Shown here piece after piece: positions 1 through 9,271 of a stretch of DNA of 50,487 nt. Location: the NCBI GenBank assembly GCA_017454745.1, contig JAFTCL010000052.1:1-50487 (forward strand). The letters run 5' to 3'. Each line of letters starts with the position of its first letter. Position 1 is the stretch's first letter. Made by a program: the position numbers and the translations under genes. Under the pieces are notes generated by a model that searched no databases, was not told the origin of the DNA, and saw nothing but the letters and a program-made list of their open reading frames with translations. This DNA is from Kiritimatiellia bacterium. Its GTDB lineage: Bacteria; Verrucomicrobiota; Kiritimatiellia; RFP12; UBA1067.

Positions 1-3000
1 CGTCTGGATGCGGAACCGGTGCCAACCGCGTGAAAGCGCTACCGTGTAGGAAAGAGTGTTGTTGCTGTCGCCGGTAAGCCCCGTATCCACGCCGTCAATC
101 CACAGCGCGGCCCGGTCGTCGTAGTTCGAGCGGAACGTCCATTCCTTGTCCGCGTTCTCCGCAGTCACGAAGAACCAGCCGTCGTAGCGGTTGACCGTAT
201 AGGTGTTGAACCACGTCGTGTTGTTGCTGCCGTACCACTGGAGGTACTGCAGGTTGTTGGTGATGCAGCAGAAGTCCCACGCGAACTCGTCATTCTTGTA
301 GGTGTTGGCGGTCACGGTGGCAGACGTACCCTTGTAGTGGCTCCAGCGGATCGTGTTGGTGTTGTTCGGGTCAGCCATGTCAGCCGCCGGACGCATCTTC
401 AGGTTCTCCACGTTGAAGCGCGCAAAGGTGGCCATCTTGCCGCTGCCGTCCTTGTAGCCAACCGTCTGGTAGGCGTTGCCGTTGTCCGCCCCGAAGCCGC
501 CGGTGTTGTCCGAGATAACATGGCGGAAGGAGTGCCAGCCGGCGGTCAAGTTTTTAGTCCCCGTGCCGGTGTTGCAGTCGCCGGTTGTCATCATGACGAG
601 CTCGCCGTCGATCCACAACGCCACCCGGTCGTCGCACTTGCCTTCAAACGACCAATCTCCCTTGGCACTTTCTTCAACGTAGAACTGTCCGACGGCATAG
701 GCAGCAGTGTAGTTCATGTCGCCGAACGGACGCTTGGCGGTATCATAATGCGTGAAGAGGTGGGTTTCGTTATGCGTGATCGTACCGCGCGTGGTTCCGC
801 CGGTCTTCTTGTTGAAACGTCCAACGATACTTTCGGCATGCGCTAAATCGCGGTTACCAAAGTCGCGAGCCGTGAAGACTGCGCTGCGGTCTGTCGCGAC
901 ATCAATTGTCGCCGTTGCGCCCTCTCCGAGGGAAAGTCCGCCGAGGAGCGACGCAGCGCCCTGCAAGCCCGCAGTGAAGCCGTCGCCGACCGTCCATTTG
1001 CCTCCCACGGCACCTTGAATCTCTTTGTCGCCCGCGAGCGTCGCCGCGCCGTTCAGCGTCACGTCGCCGTTGCCCTGGAGCGCTGTCGTCCACGTCGCCG
1101 TCGTGCCGTCCGCCTGGTTGAGCGTCCAGCCGTTCGCGTCGCCGCCCTTGAAGCACGTCGGGATAAAATGCGGAATCGACCAATCAGCGGAGGCGTTGAA
1201 CTCGCCGCCCTTTAGGACAATCTGCCCGTCTTCGGAGTTGTCCTCGTATCGTGCGGTGAAGCCCGAGCCGCCGTAGTTGAACACGCCGCCGTTCTGGATG
1301 AACTGGGAGTTGTTGTATCCGCCAAGCTGGGCGTTGTTGGCACGAAGCTTGATGACCGCCTTGTCAACATTCGCCGTGCCGGAGTTCATGATGAACTTCG
1401 AGTTCGGGCCGTTGTATGCAACAAAGAAGTCAACATTAGTGAGGTTGAACGTGCCGCCGTCCACCGAAAACACCTGCCGCATATTGTTGCTGACGCTGGT
1501 GCCGTCATCGCCGATGGCAAGCTTTGCGCAGTTGAACACTGTGCCCTCGCCGACCGAAATCGAACCCGCCGGCGCCGCCGCCTTGGTGCCGCAGCCCCAG
1601 CTGACCATTGCGCTTTGGGTGTCGATCTTGGAGTCTTTAAACACGACATTAACCGTCGTGCCGTTTTCATCCGCCACGCCCAACACCTGACTGGTGATGT
1701 CAGCCCCGGTATAGGTGCCGCTCTGGCGGATCCTGGTGATGCCAGTGGCGAGCGAACCCGCCACCTCGATACCGCTGGTATGCTGGGTGCCGTTGAGGAT
1801 GACCGTTCCGCCGGTGAACCCGAGCTTGCCGTTGACCTTGCCGGTGTAGATGGCGGAGCCACCGGTATGCGTATGCGTGGCGCCGTCCTTCACCGTAATC
1901 GTGCCGCTCATCGTGGGCGTGCCGCTACCGGTATTAAAGGTATTGCTACCGGATTCCGCAACCACCGGAACGTTATTGAATGTGGCACCGTAGAAAATAA
2001 TGTTGCCGTTGACCAAATGGATGCCATCGGCGATATTATAGGTTCCGGTTCCTTCAATCTGGACTTTGCCGCCATCCGAAATGTAGAGCGAGTCGAGCGT
2101 CACATCGGAATACACGATGCCGAACGTGTCGGTGTTGCGTACCGTCAAGCGTTGGCCGGGACCGTAGATCCTGCCGTCATTTATGGCATATCCGATGGCT
2201 GCCGCCTTGTTGCCGCGGACATCGAAACGAACCGAACCGCCCACGGAAGCATCATCCGTCAGTTCAAGGTGGCTGATGGTGTCATACCCCATCTTGTTGT
2301 TGTTGACGATAGCCCCCTGCCCTTCATAGCCATCACCGGCGATGGTGATAAGCTTGTTGCGGGTCACCATGTTGCGGTTGGTGTGGAAAGGAATCCCGTC
2401 GATGGTGAAGTTGATGTCCAGGGTTCCGCCGTCCGTCACCACGATGGGCGAAGTCTCCGCCGGACTGCCCAATGCAATGTCAGTAAGATCATTGCCGACC
2501 CTGAAAACGCCGTTGGAAATAAGGATGGGCTGCGAATCAAGGCCGCCTTGGGCATTGAACGTAAACGTGCCGTTACCGGTCTTTATCAGCTTTCCGGAAC
2601 CGCCGATTTTACCGGCGCCGTTCAACACCACGTCGGCATCGGACGTGACGTTAATGTCATTCACCATCACATCATTCGGCAGATTGATACTCGCTGTCTC
2701 GGCAATGGTGGCATTCGCGTAAGGCGTGAAGGTAACCTGCGCCCCGGCGGCGTTCGTCCACGCCGCCACCCCCACCGACCAAGTGGGATCGCCAACCTGG
2801 TGCCAGAAGAGGTCGGAAGCCGCCGTTCCGCCGGAAACTGGAGTAAAGTAGAGAATGCCGTTGTCAACCGTAAGCGCGCCGGCGATTCCCTGCGGCACCA
2901 ACGGGGTAAACTTCACTTCTTCGCCATCCTTCAATCCGCCGAGCAATGGATTGGAGACGCCGTTAACCATCATAAAGGTTGTCATGTCAACGTAAACAGT

Positions 3001-6000
3001 CCCCGAACCGGGCAAATCCACACGGTCGGCGGAGATGTAGGTGTTCTGTTGCGGCTTGATAATCGCGCCGTCTTTAAGGGTGAGCGTTGAAGGACACGAC
3101 ACGCCGGCTTCGTTAATAAGAATGCCGCCTCCGCTGACCACGATCGGATAATAGTGGGCGGTGGCGGTGTCCGCGAATTTTAGCGTGGCGCCGCTGTTCA
3201 CCGTGGTGGTGCCGCTGCCTAGCGAACCAACGGTTCTCACCGTCGTGAGGCCGCCGTTCAGGATCGTGCCGCTGGTATGCTGTTTCTGGCGGCTCTGCAT
3301 GATCATCTCGCCCGCGCCCTCTTTGATTAGCGTGGAAGCGTTGTTGTTGACGTAGGAGTCGAATACGACGGTGTGCCCCGCCGTGTCGAGCGTAAACGTA
3401 AAGCCGTTCATATTGATACCCCAGTCGCCGTCCTTCGGGACATCCTCCGCCAGGGGCTGGTAGATCGTGAAGTCATCCTTCGCCGTCAGTTTCGTGTCAA
3501 CGCACAGGACGAACGCGTAATCCTTGCGATACATTCCGAAACCGCCGGCTCCCACTACCATATTAGTGGTGTAGATGTTGATGTTGCCATAACCCGTCAC
3601 GTTCTTGTAGATGCCGCGCGCCTCCACGGTGCCGACATTGTCCTGCCCATAGTAGCCGAAATCGCGCGGGGTCTGCACGCCGCCGGTCGTGATGTCGCCT
3701 TTTGAAACGAGGTTGCCGCCGTTCAGGAAGAAGACGAGCTTGCCCGCCACTTCAACCGAATCGAACGTGGCCACCGCGCCGTCGTCGATGCGCAGCACGG
3801 GGTTGGTGTTGTCATAAGTCACGCCGGTGAGCATCTTGCCGGTCAGGGTGGAACCGGCCGCAAGCACGAAGGGCCTTGCCGACGGTTGGACCGGAATCGT
3901 CCAGTTTTCGGTGAAGGTGATGTCGCCCTTGAGTTCGTGCGAGGGAATGTTCGCCTCGGTGAGCGAATCGTCGGGAACGGTCGCCGTGGCGCCGCCCGCG
4001 AAGTTCGGAGCCATCGCGGCGTTCAGCACATTGTAGGTGCTGGCGAAGGTGACGGGGCAGTCGAACGTAACCAGCGCGCCGGTAGTGGTGACAATCTTCG
4101 AGACCGCAAGCGCGGACGCGCCGGACACGGTTACGGGCACATCGTTCTCGAAGCGAATCGTAGCGGTAGAAGCCGGAGCCGCCGCCGCAACCGCACCGCC
4201 GACAGTCCAGTTGGCGGCGGTCGCCCAGTCGCCGCTAGCGCCGCCGTTCCACACGTAATCAGTGGCCGCCGCAGCATCCGCAAGCATCAGCGCGCCACCC
4301 TTCACCGAAAGCGATCCCGCAGCGTAGGTGAAACGCGAAAGGTCGGCCGCATTCACGCCGGTCAGGAACACGAAGGGAGCAGCGGTATTTTCGGGCGCAG
4401 TCACCGTTACCCTGTCGGTGGCGGTCGCGAACTCGACCGCCGCAGCGCACCAGGGCGCTCCGGCGTTCGCAAGGGTGTCGCCATTCGCGAACTGGATGGT
4501 GCCTTCACCGAAGATCCGGTTGGAAATCGACACGCCGGGGGCGATCTTCATCAATGTGCCAGCAGCCAACTTCACGGGGGTTGCCCCAAGCTGCCCGGCG
4601 GCCTCAACCTGCAGAACGCCTTCGTCCACAAATGTGCCGGCGGTCAGCGCAGGCAGAGTGCCGTAGTTCTTGAGGTAGTCGGAGACGCCGTTGAAGGTGT
4701 CGGTCATCACGAGCGTTCCCGCGCCGGTCTTACGCAGGGATCCTTCGCCGAGGATGCCAATGCCGCACGTGACGGTGATGCCCTCTGGAACGTTCACCGT
4801 AAGCGTGACACGCCCGTTTAAGCTGATACCCCAGTCGGCATGGTTGGACGCCAGCTGCAACCCCAGGAAGTTGAAATTTTCCGTCGCGGTTAGCGTCGTA
4901 TCGACCATGAACCGCCAATAGTAATCCTGCTCCAAAGCGCCCATGCCGCCCGAACCGACGATCAGGTTGGGGATGTACGAGCCGGCGATGGCGTGACCGA
5001 CTTTCGCGATACGGTTCGCCTTGAGGGTGCCGATGTTGCCTTTGCGCCCGAAATGCGATTCGTCTGCGGACGACGTACCGCGGGTCTGCACGATCATCTC
5101 GCCGCTAACCTCCATGTAGCCGTCAATGTCGATGTCACCGATATCCCAGCCGTTGACGACACTGGTAAAATAGGCACTCGCGCCTTCGCAAAGTTTTAAG
5201 ATAGAGCGGTGGCTGTTCTGGAGACCGGTAAACGACCTGCCGTGCACAGTCGAACCCGCCGGTACGATCCACGGACGATCGGCGTCAGATCCGCATAGGG
5301 CGGCCACCCAGTCTTCCGTAAAGGTAAAGTCGCCTTCCAGCGTGCGGCTCAGTTCGCTGCCGGCCATAGTACGCAACGTAACGTCGGGATAAGTCGCGGT
5401 AACGCCACCGGCGAATTTGACCGACTGGTTCTTGAACACCATATAGGTGCCGTTAAATTTAACCGGGCAGTTGAAAACGGCGTCCCTCGCCGACTCTCCG
5501 AGAATGAAATTGGCCACTGTGATGGCACCTTCGCCGGAGAAACTCACCGCACCGCGCCCCGCGATCTGAATGCCGTCAACCGTCACGTCCGCCGGGACGG
5601 ACACCTCCGCCGCTTTGCCAATAATCAGATAATCGTCAGAGGTAAGGGCCAACGCCGCGCCTGGGGCGCCGCCCCAGTTGCCGGCATCGGTGATGGAACC
5701 GCTCTGGCCGTTACCGGTCCAAGTACGCACGTTGATCTGACGTACGCTTACCGCATCGAAAATGGTGGCCCTGTCGCTGGAGCTGATTTGCGCGTCGAAA
5801 AGCAGCCGATAGGTGCCGGCGGCAAGATCAAGCTCCCTGTGCCAGAACGCCAGAGAAGAGTCGGTAGTGGTGAACGTGTCCAACAGCGTGTCGCCGAAAC
5901 TCACTTTGACCGTCTGGCCGCTATAGCCGGGCCTCGCCGCCAACCGGAATGAAATGCGGTAGGTGCCGGATTCGGGAACCGTCACGTCCTGATAAGCAGA

Positions 6001-6285
6001 AGATCCTTTGGTGGCGTTCGACTGGAGAAAAACCGCCCAGCCCCCGACCTCCAGCTTATTGTTCATCCAAGTGCCGTTGGGCTTCGCCAGGCCGCCTTGA
6101 TCCGACACCGTCCAGCCGGGATTATCGTACCCGCCCTTGCCGGAGTACGATCCCCACGTCTGGTCGGTGGCAGCGCCCTGTTCGAAGTCGCCGTTCGACA
6201 CCAATTCCGTTCCGGCGACGGAAGCGAAAGCAAACAATGTTGCAGAAAGTGAACAAAACAGACTATGCATACCGCTGTTTTTCAT
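1..6285 (-). CDS. Giant secreted beta-strand-repeat protein with PA14-like domains (partial, 3' end outside window)
   Basis: The minus-strand frame is open from ATG 6285 to the window edge, giving at least 2095 residues with the C-terminus missing. A GGAGAGG ribosome site precedes the ATG. Residues 1-25 read as a signal peptide with the hydrophobic core LFCSLSATLFAFASVAG. Residues about 27-165 (LVSNGDFEQ, then SGTYRISFRL) resemble a carbohydrate-binding jelly roll. The middle is Gly/Thr/Asn/Val-rich strand repeats like autotransporter-associated beta-strand repeats. A module of about 165 residues occurs twice, near 337-500 and 805-970. Near the edge are two PA14-like domains, with DDRVALWIDG...GWHSFRH at about 1830-1970 and DDRAALWIDG...GWHRFRI from about 1980 on. 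The role is probably surface adhesion or glycan binding, by inference. The anchor is not visible. Long plus-strand ORFs here are antisense shadows. Confidence 0.85.
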   Translation of the reverse strand, partial: MKNSGMHSLFCSLSATLFAFASVAGTELVSNGDFEQGAATDQTWGSYSGKGGYDNPGWTVSDQGGLAKPNGTWMNNKLEVGGWAVFLQSNATKGSSAYQDVTVPESGTYRISFRLAARPGYSGQTVKVSFGDTLLDTFTTTDSSLAFWHRELDLAAGTYRLLFDAQISSSDRATIFDAVSVRQINVRTWTGNGQSGSITDAGNWGGAPGAALALTSDDYLIIGKAAEVSVPADVTVDGIQIAGRGAVSFSGEGAITVANFILGESARDAVFNCPVKFNGTYMVFKNQSVKFAGGVTATYPDVTLRTMAGSELSRTLEGDFTFTEDWVAALCGSDADRPWIVPAGSTVHGRSFTGLQNSHRSILKLCEGASAYFTSVVNGWDIGDIDIDGYMEVSGEMIVQTRGTSSADESHFGRKGNIGTLKANRIAKVGHAIAGSYIPNLIVGSGGMGALEQDYYWRFMVDTTLTATENFNFLGLQLASNHADWGISLNGRVTLTVNVPEGITVTCGIGILGEGSLRKTGAGTLVMTDTFNGVSDYLKNYGTLPALTAGTFVDEGVLQVEAAGQLGATPVKLAAGTLMKIAPGVSISNRIFGEGTIQFANGDTLANAGAPWCAAAVEFATATDRVTVTAPENTAAPFVFLTGVNAADLSRFTYAAGSLSVKGGALMLADAAAATDYVWNGGASGDWATAANWTVGGAVAAAAPASTATIRFENDVPVTVSGASALAVSKIVTTTGALVTFDCPVTFASTYNVLNAAMAPNFAGGATATVPDDSLTEANIPSHELKGDITFTENWTIPVQPSARPFVLAAGSTLTGKMLTGVTYDNTNPVLRIDDGAVATFDSVEVAGKLVFFLNGGNLVSKGDITTGGVQTPRDFGYYGQDNVGTVEARGIYKNVTGYGNINIYTTNMVVGAGGFGMYRKDYAFVLCVDTKLTAKDDFTIYQPLAEDVPKDGDWGINMNGFTFTLDTAGHTVVFDSYVNNNASTLIKEGAGEMIMQSRQKQHTSGTILNGGLTTVRTVGSLGSGTTTVNSGATLKFADTATAHYYPIVVSGGGILINEAGVSCPSTLTLKDGAIIKPQQNTYISADRVDLPGSGTVYVDMTTFMMVNGVSNPLLGGLKDGEEVKFTPLVPQGIAGALTVDNGILYFTPVSGGTAASDLFWHQVGDPTWSVGVAAWTNAAGAQVTFTPYANATIAETASINLPNDVMVNDINVTSDADVVLNGAGKIGGSGKLIKTGNGTFTFNAQGGLDSQPILISNGVFRVGNDLTDIALGSPAETSPIVVTDGGTLDINFTIDGIPFHTNRNMVTRNKLITIAGDGYEGQGAIVNNNKMGYDTISHLELTDDASVGGSVRFDVRGNKAAAIGYAINDGRIYGPGQRLTVRNTDTFGIVYSDVTLDSLYISDGGKVQIEGTGTYNIADGIHLVNGNIIFYGATFNNVPVVAESGSNTFNTGSGTPTMSGTITVKDGATHTHTGGSAIYTGKVNGKLGFTGGTVILNGTQHTSGIEVAGSLATGITRIRQSGTYTGADITSQVLGVADENGTTVNVVFKDSKIDTQSAMVSWGCGTKAAAPAGSISVGEGTVFNCAKLAIGDDGTSVSNNMRQVFSVDGGTFNLTNVDFFVAYNGPNSKFIMNSGTANVDKAVIKLRANNAQLGGYNNSQFIQNGGVFNYGGSGFTARYEDNSEDGQIVLKGGEFNASADWSIPHFIPTCFKGGDANGWTLNQADGTTATWTTALQGNGDVTLNGAATLAGDKEIQGAVGGKWTVGDGFTAGLQGAASLLGGLSLGEGATATIDVATDRSAVFTARDFGNRDLAHAESIVGRFNKKTGGTTRGTITHNETHLFTHYDTAKRPFGDMNYTAAYAVGQFYVEESAKGDWSFEGKCDDRVALWIDGELVMMTTGDCNTGTGTKNLTAGWHSFRHVISDNTGGFGADNGNAYQTVGYKDGSGKMATFARFNVENLKMRPAADMADPNNTNTIRWSHYKGTSATVTANTYKNDEFAWDFCCITNNLQYLQWYGSNNTTWFNTYTVNRYDGWFFVTAENADKEWTFRSNYDDRAALWIDGVDTGLTGDSNNTLSYTVALSRGWHRFRIQT

Positions 6286-6342
6286 AAGAACACCTCTCCA
6301 CTGTGACAATAAAAAAAAAACCACCCAATGATTTTGCTGATA

Positions 6343-6371
6343 ATGTTACCCTATCAGCCGTACAAAGTCAA
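6343..6371 (-). promoter_or_regulatory. Predicted sigma70-type promoter of the giant gene ending at 6285
   Basis: On the minus strand a TTGACT -35 box (6366-6371) is followed after 17 bases by TAACAT (6343-6348). The leader to ATG 6285 is about 50 bases. The same TTGACT box with 17-18 base spacing precedes the other giant gene, the GH31 gene and nagB. Confidence 0.5.
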
Positions 6372-6388
6372 GAACCAAAAAATTGGAA

Positions 6389-6447
6389 GTACGAGGTACG
6401 AGTGAAGAGTTTGGAAATTAAGAAGGAAGAGAGAAGAATGAAGAGAG
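6389..6447. repeat. Degenerate period-7 repeat in the 6286-6593 intergenic region
   Basis: From 6389 the sequence falls into seven-base units: GTACGAG twice, TGAAGAG, TTTGGAA, ATTAAGA, AGGAAGA, GAGAAGA, ATGAAGA. Beyond 6450 the complementary words TCTTAAT and TTTTCAT appear, so the two halves could partly pair. The rest of this 308-base gap holds the two divergent promoters and nothing else that I recognise. Confidence 0.5.
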
Positions 6448-6524
6448 CTGCCTTAATTTTTCACTCTTAATCCTTAGCTTTTCATTTTCAAACCGCCAAA
6501 CCGGCTAGCTGCTGATTTTCTCGC

Positions 6525-6553
6525 TTGATTGCCGATGACGGGTGCGGTATAAT
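6525..6553 (+). promoter_or_regulatory. Predicted sigma70-type promoter of hom-lysC-cimA
   Basis: TTGATT (6525-6530), a 17-base spacer and a perfect TATAAT (6548-6553), with a start expected about 34 bases before the hom ATG. The -10 box is preceded by CGG, as at two other promoters in the window (42792, 45792). Confidence 0.75.
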
Positions 6554-6593
6554 AAGCTTTGTCTTTGTTTTTTAGAGAAAGCAGGTAAGAATT

Positions 6594-7895
6594 ATGAAAC
6601 AAATCGGTGTTGGCCTATTAGGTTTCGGCACAGTCGGCGCGGGCGTGGCGGAGGGGTTGCTCTCCAACCGCGAATTGCTTTCGCAGCGGCTGGGCGTGGA
6701 TATTGTTTTGCGGAAAATCGCGGACTTGGACGTGACTACCGACCGCGGGATTAAAATCCCGGAGGGAATGCTCACTACCGACGCGATGTCCGTAATCCAC
6801 GATCCCGAAATCCAGATTATCGTCGAACTGATCGGCGGCACCGGCATCGCGAAAAAATTTGTGCTGGAGGCGATCAATTCCGGCAAATCGGTGGTAACCG
6901 CCAACAAGAAACTGCTCGCGGAGTACGGCGGGGAGATTTTCGGCGCGGCGGCCGAGAAGCAGGTGGACATCTATTTCGGCGCCAGCGTGGGCGGGGGCAT
7001 CCCGATAATCCGCGTGCTGCGCGAGGGTTTGTCCGGCAACCGGATCGAGACCATCCACGGTATCCTCAACGGCACCTGCAACTACATCCTTACCCGTATG
7101 GAACATGAAGGGCTGCCGTTCGACGAGGTGCTGAAAGCCGCCCAGGAGGCGGGTTACGCCGAGGCCGATCCGAGTCTGGACATTGACGGTTTCGACACCG
7201 CCCACAAGGCGACCATTTTAGCCTCGCTGGCTTACGGTTTTTATGTGCCGCTTAAGAGCGTGGAGGTAGAGGGCATCCGCAACTTGAGCGGGATCGATGT
7301 CCAGTACGCCGCCCAGTTCGGTTACCGCATCAAACTGCTCGCCACCATCAAGAGCGGCGACGGCGAAGTCGAAGTTGGCGTCCACCCCACCCTAGTGCCG
7401 ATGAACCACATGCTGGCCTCGGTGAACGGGGTGTTCAACGCGGCAATGATTCGCGGCGACCTCAGCGGCGACACGCTCTACTACGGGCGCGGGGCCGGGC
7501 GCGCCCCGACCGCCAGCACCGTGATCGGCGACATCGGCGATATCGCCAGAAACCTCACCTTCGACCGGCCTCGCTATGCCCAGGCGGTATGCACCGCCAA
7601 CACCGGGAAATACCAGATGCGTCCGGCGGAAAAAGAGGTGAGCCGTTTCTACATCCGTCTTATGGTGAGCGACCGGGCTGGGGCGTTGGCCACCTTTACC
7701 GCGTCGCTGGGGCGCCATGGCGTAAGCGTGCTGGCCGCCACCCAAAAGGAAACCATCAGCAACGTGAACAACGGTTTCGTGCCGGTGGTGGTGCTGACCC
7801 ATCCCGCAACGGTCGAGGCGGTGGAAACCGCGCTCCATGAAATCCTTGTCTCCGGCGTGGTAAGCGAAGAACCCGTCAAACTGCGGGTGCTGTAG
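6594..7895 (+). CDS. hom: Homoserine dehydrogenase
   Basis: Reduces aspartate semialdehyde to homoserine, the branch toward threonine and methionine, in the cytosol. The 433 residues have the usual order: an NAD(P)-binding fold with GFGTVGAG at 10-17, the catalytic domain with HGILNGTCNYIL and AEADPSLDIDG, and a C-terminal ACT domain from about 350 (FYIRLMVSDRAGALATFTAS). The ACT domain suggests feedback control by an end product, as known for the family. It is the first gene of an operon, with lysC starting 14 bases downstream. The ATG follows a modest AGG-type site and a good promoter. Length and motifs are complete. Confidence 0.97.
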   Translation: MKQIGVGLLGFGTVGAGVAEGLLSNRELLSQRLGVDIVLRKIADLDVTTDRGIKIPEGMLTTDAMSVIHDPEIQIIVELIGGTGIAKKFVLEAINSGKSVVTANKKLLAEYGGEIFGAAAEKQVDIYFGASVGGGIPIIRVLREGLSGNRIETIHGILNGTCNYILTRMEHEGLPFDEVLKAAQEAGYAEADPSLDIDGFDTAHKATILASLAYGFYVPLKSVEVEGIRNLSGIDVQYAAQFGYRIKLLATIKSGDGEVEVGVHPTLVPMNHMLASVNGVFNAAMIRGDLSGDTLYYGRGAGRAPTASTVIGDIGDIARNLTFDRPRYAQAVCTANTGKYQMRPAEKEVSRFYIRLMVSDRAGALATFTASLGRHGVSVLAATQKETISNVNNGFVPVVVLTHPATVEAVETALHEILVSGVVSEEPVKLRVL

Positions 7896-7909
7896 AGGTT
7901 GCTCAATCC

Positions 7910-9271
7910 ATGAAAGTTTGCAAATTCGGCGGTTCGTCCGTGGCGGACGCCGCCCAAGTGACCAAAATAATCGACATCATCCTTGCCGACCCCGACCGGC
8001 GGATTGTGGTGGTCTCCGCCCCCGGCAAGCGTAACAGCGGGGACACCAAAGTCACCGATATGCTCATCAAGCTGGCCTCGGCCGCGCTAAACGGGGAAGA
8101 GACGGAAAGCCTGCTGACGGCCATCGTGAACCGTTACGGGGAAATACAGCGCGACCTCAACCTTCCGCCGGAGGTGGTGGCGGAGATCGAGCGCGACCTC
8201 CGCGCCCGCCTGGCCGGGGACAAGTCGCACGCGGGCATGTACACGGATTGTCTCAAAGCCGCCGGCGAGGACAACAGCGCCAAAATCGTGGCCCAGGCCT
8301 TTAGGGCGCGCGGCGCAAACGCGGTTTATGTCAATCCCGGCGAGGCCGGGATGTACCTCTCCAGCGACTTCGGCAACGCCCAATTGCTGGAAGAGTCATA
8401 CAGCATGTTGGCCGGATCGCTGCTGGGACGCAGTGAACTGGTAATCTTCCCCGGATTCTTCGGAGTCACCAAAGACGGGAAAATCGCCACCTTCCCCCGC
8501 GGCGGGTCCGACATCACCGGATCGATTCTGGCGGCCGCTGTCAAAGCAGACATATACGAAAACTTCACCGATGTCGATTCCGTCTATCCGGTTGACCCGC
8601 GCGTGGTGCCGGACGTCAAACGCGGAATCCCAACCATGACCTATCGGGAAATGCGGGAATTGGCATACGCCGGGTTCGGAGTATTCCACGACGAAGCGGT
8701 ACGTCCGGTGGTCAAGGCGGGCATCCCGATCAATGTCCGCAACACCAACCACCCCGAATTGCCAGGCACCATGATCGTGCAGTCCCGCCGGGTGATCGCC
8801 GGTGGCGTGGTGGGCATCGCGAGCGATGACGGATTCTGCAACCTGTACGTTGACAAATACATGATGAACCGCGCGGTCGGTTTTGTCCGCCGGTTGCTGC
8901 AAATCCTCGAAGAGTGCGGCGTGGCGTACGACCACATGCCGTCCGGCATCGACAGCGTGTCGGTAATCATCCGCACCCGCAACCTGAACGGCGAGACCGA
9001 AAAAATCGTGATGGACCGGATCCGCAACGAACTGCATCCGGACTCGGTCACGCTCACCCGCGGCTACGCCATGATCATGGTGGTCGGCGAAGGGCTTTAC
9101 TACACGGTCGGCATGGCGGCCCGCGCCACCCGCGCACTCGCCGAGGCGGGCGTCAACATCGAGCTGATGAGCCAAGGTTCCTCGGAAATCAGTATCGTAT
9201 TCGGCATCAAAGCGGAACAGCGCAACAAGGCCGTCCGTTCCCTTTACAACGAATTTTTCAATTTGAAGTGA
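7910..9271 (+). CDS. lysC: Aspartate kinase (monofunctional)
   Basis: Phosphorylates aspartate, the first step to lysine, threonine and methionine. The 453-residue protein starts with KFGGSS at 5-10, the amino-acid-kinase signature. It has FPRGGSDITG and NFTDVDSVYPVDPR in the kinase domain, and paired ACT domains in the last 150 residues, ending with SQGSSEISIVFGI. Length and layout resemble stand-alone class III-type aspartokinases rather than an aspartokinase-homoserine dehydrogenase fusion. It lies between hom and cimA. Its TGA overlaps the cimA ATG by one base (TGATG), so the two are probably translationally coupled. Together with dapL at 23977 it supports a DAP-aminotransferase lysine route. 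Confidence 0.96.
   Translation: MKVCKFGGSSVADAAQVTKIIDIILADPDRRIVVVSAPGKRNSGDTKVTDMLIKLASAALNGEETESLLTAIVNRYGEIQRDLNLPPEVVAEIERDLRARLAGDKSHAGMYTDCLKAAGEDNSAKIVAQAFRARGANAVYVNPGEAGMYLSSDFGNAQLLEESYSMLAGSLLGRSELVIFPGFFGVTKDGKIATFPRGGSDITGSILAAAVKADIYENFTDVDSVYPVDPRVVPDVKRGIPTMTYREMRELAYAGFGVFHDEAVRPVVKAGIPINVRNTNHPELPGTMIVQSRRVIAGGVVGIASDDGFCNLYVDKYMMNRAVGFVRRLLQILEECGVAYDHMPSGIDSVSVIIRTRNLNGETEKIVMDRIRNELHPDSVTLTRGYAMIMVVGEGLYYTVGMAARATRALAEAGVNIELMSQGSSEISIVFGIKAEQRNKAVRSLYNEFFNLK

Noticed and set aside
1615..3090. 491-residue plus-strand ORF
   Set aside because: Exactly antisense, in register, to the giant minus-strand gene; low-stop repeats create long shadow frames. The protein text has no domain pattern.
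8914..9270. Upstream extension of the cimA frame
   Set aside because: Overlaps lysC entirely and encodes Arg/Pro-rich nonsense; the family start is at 9271.
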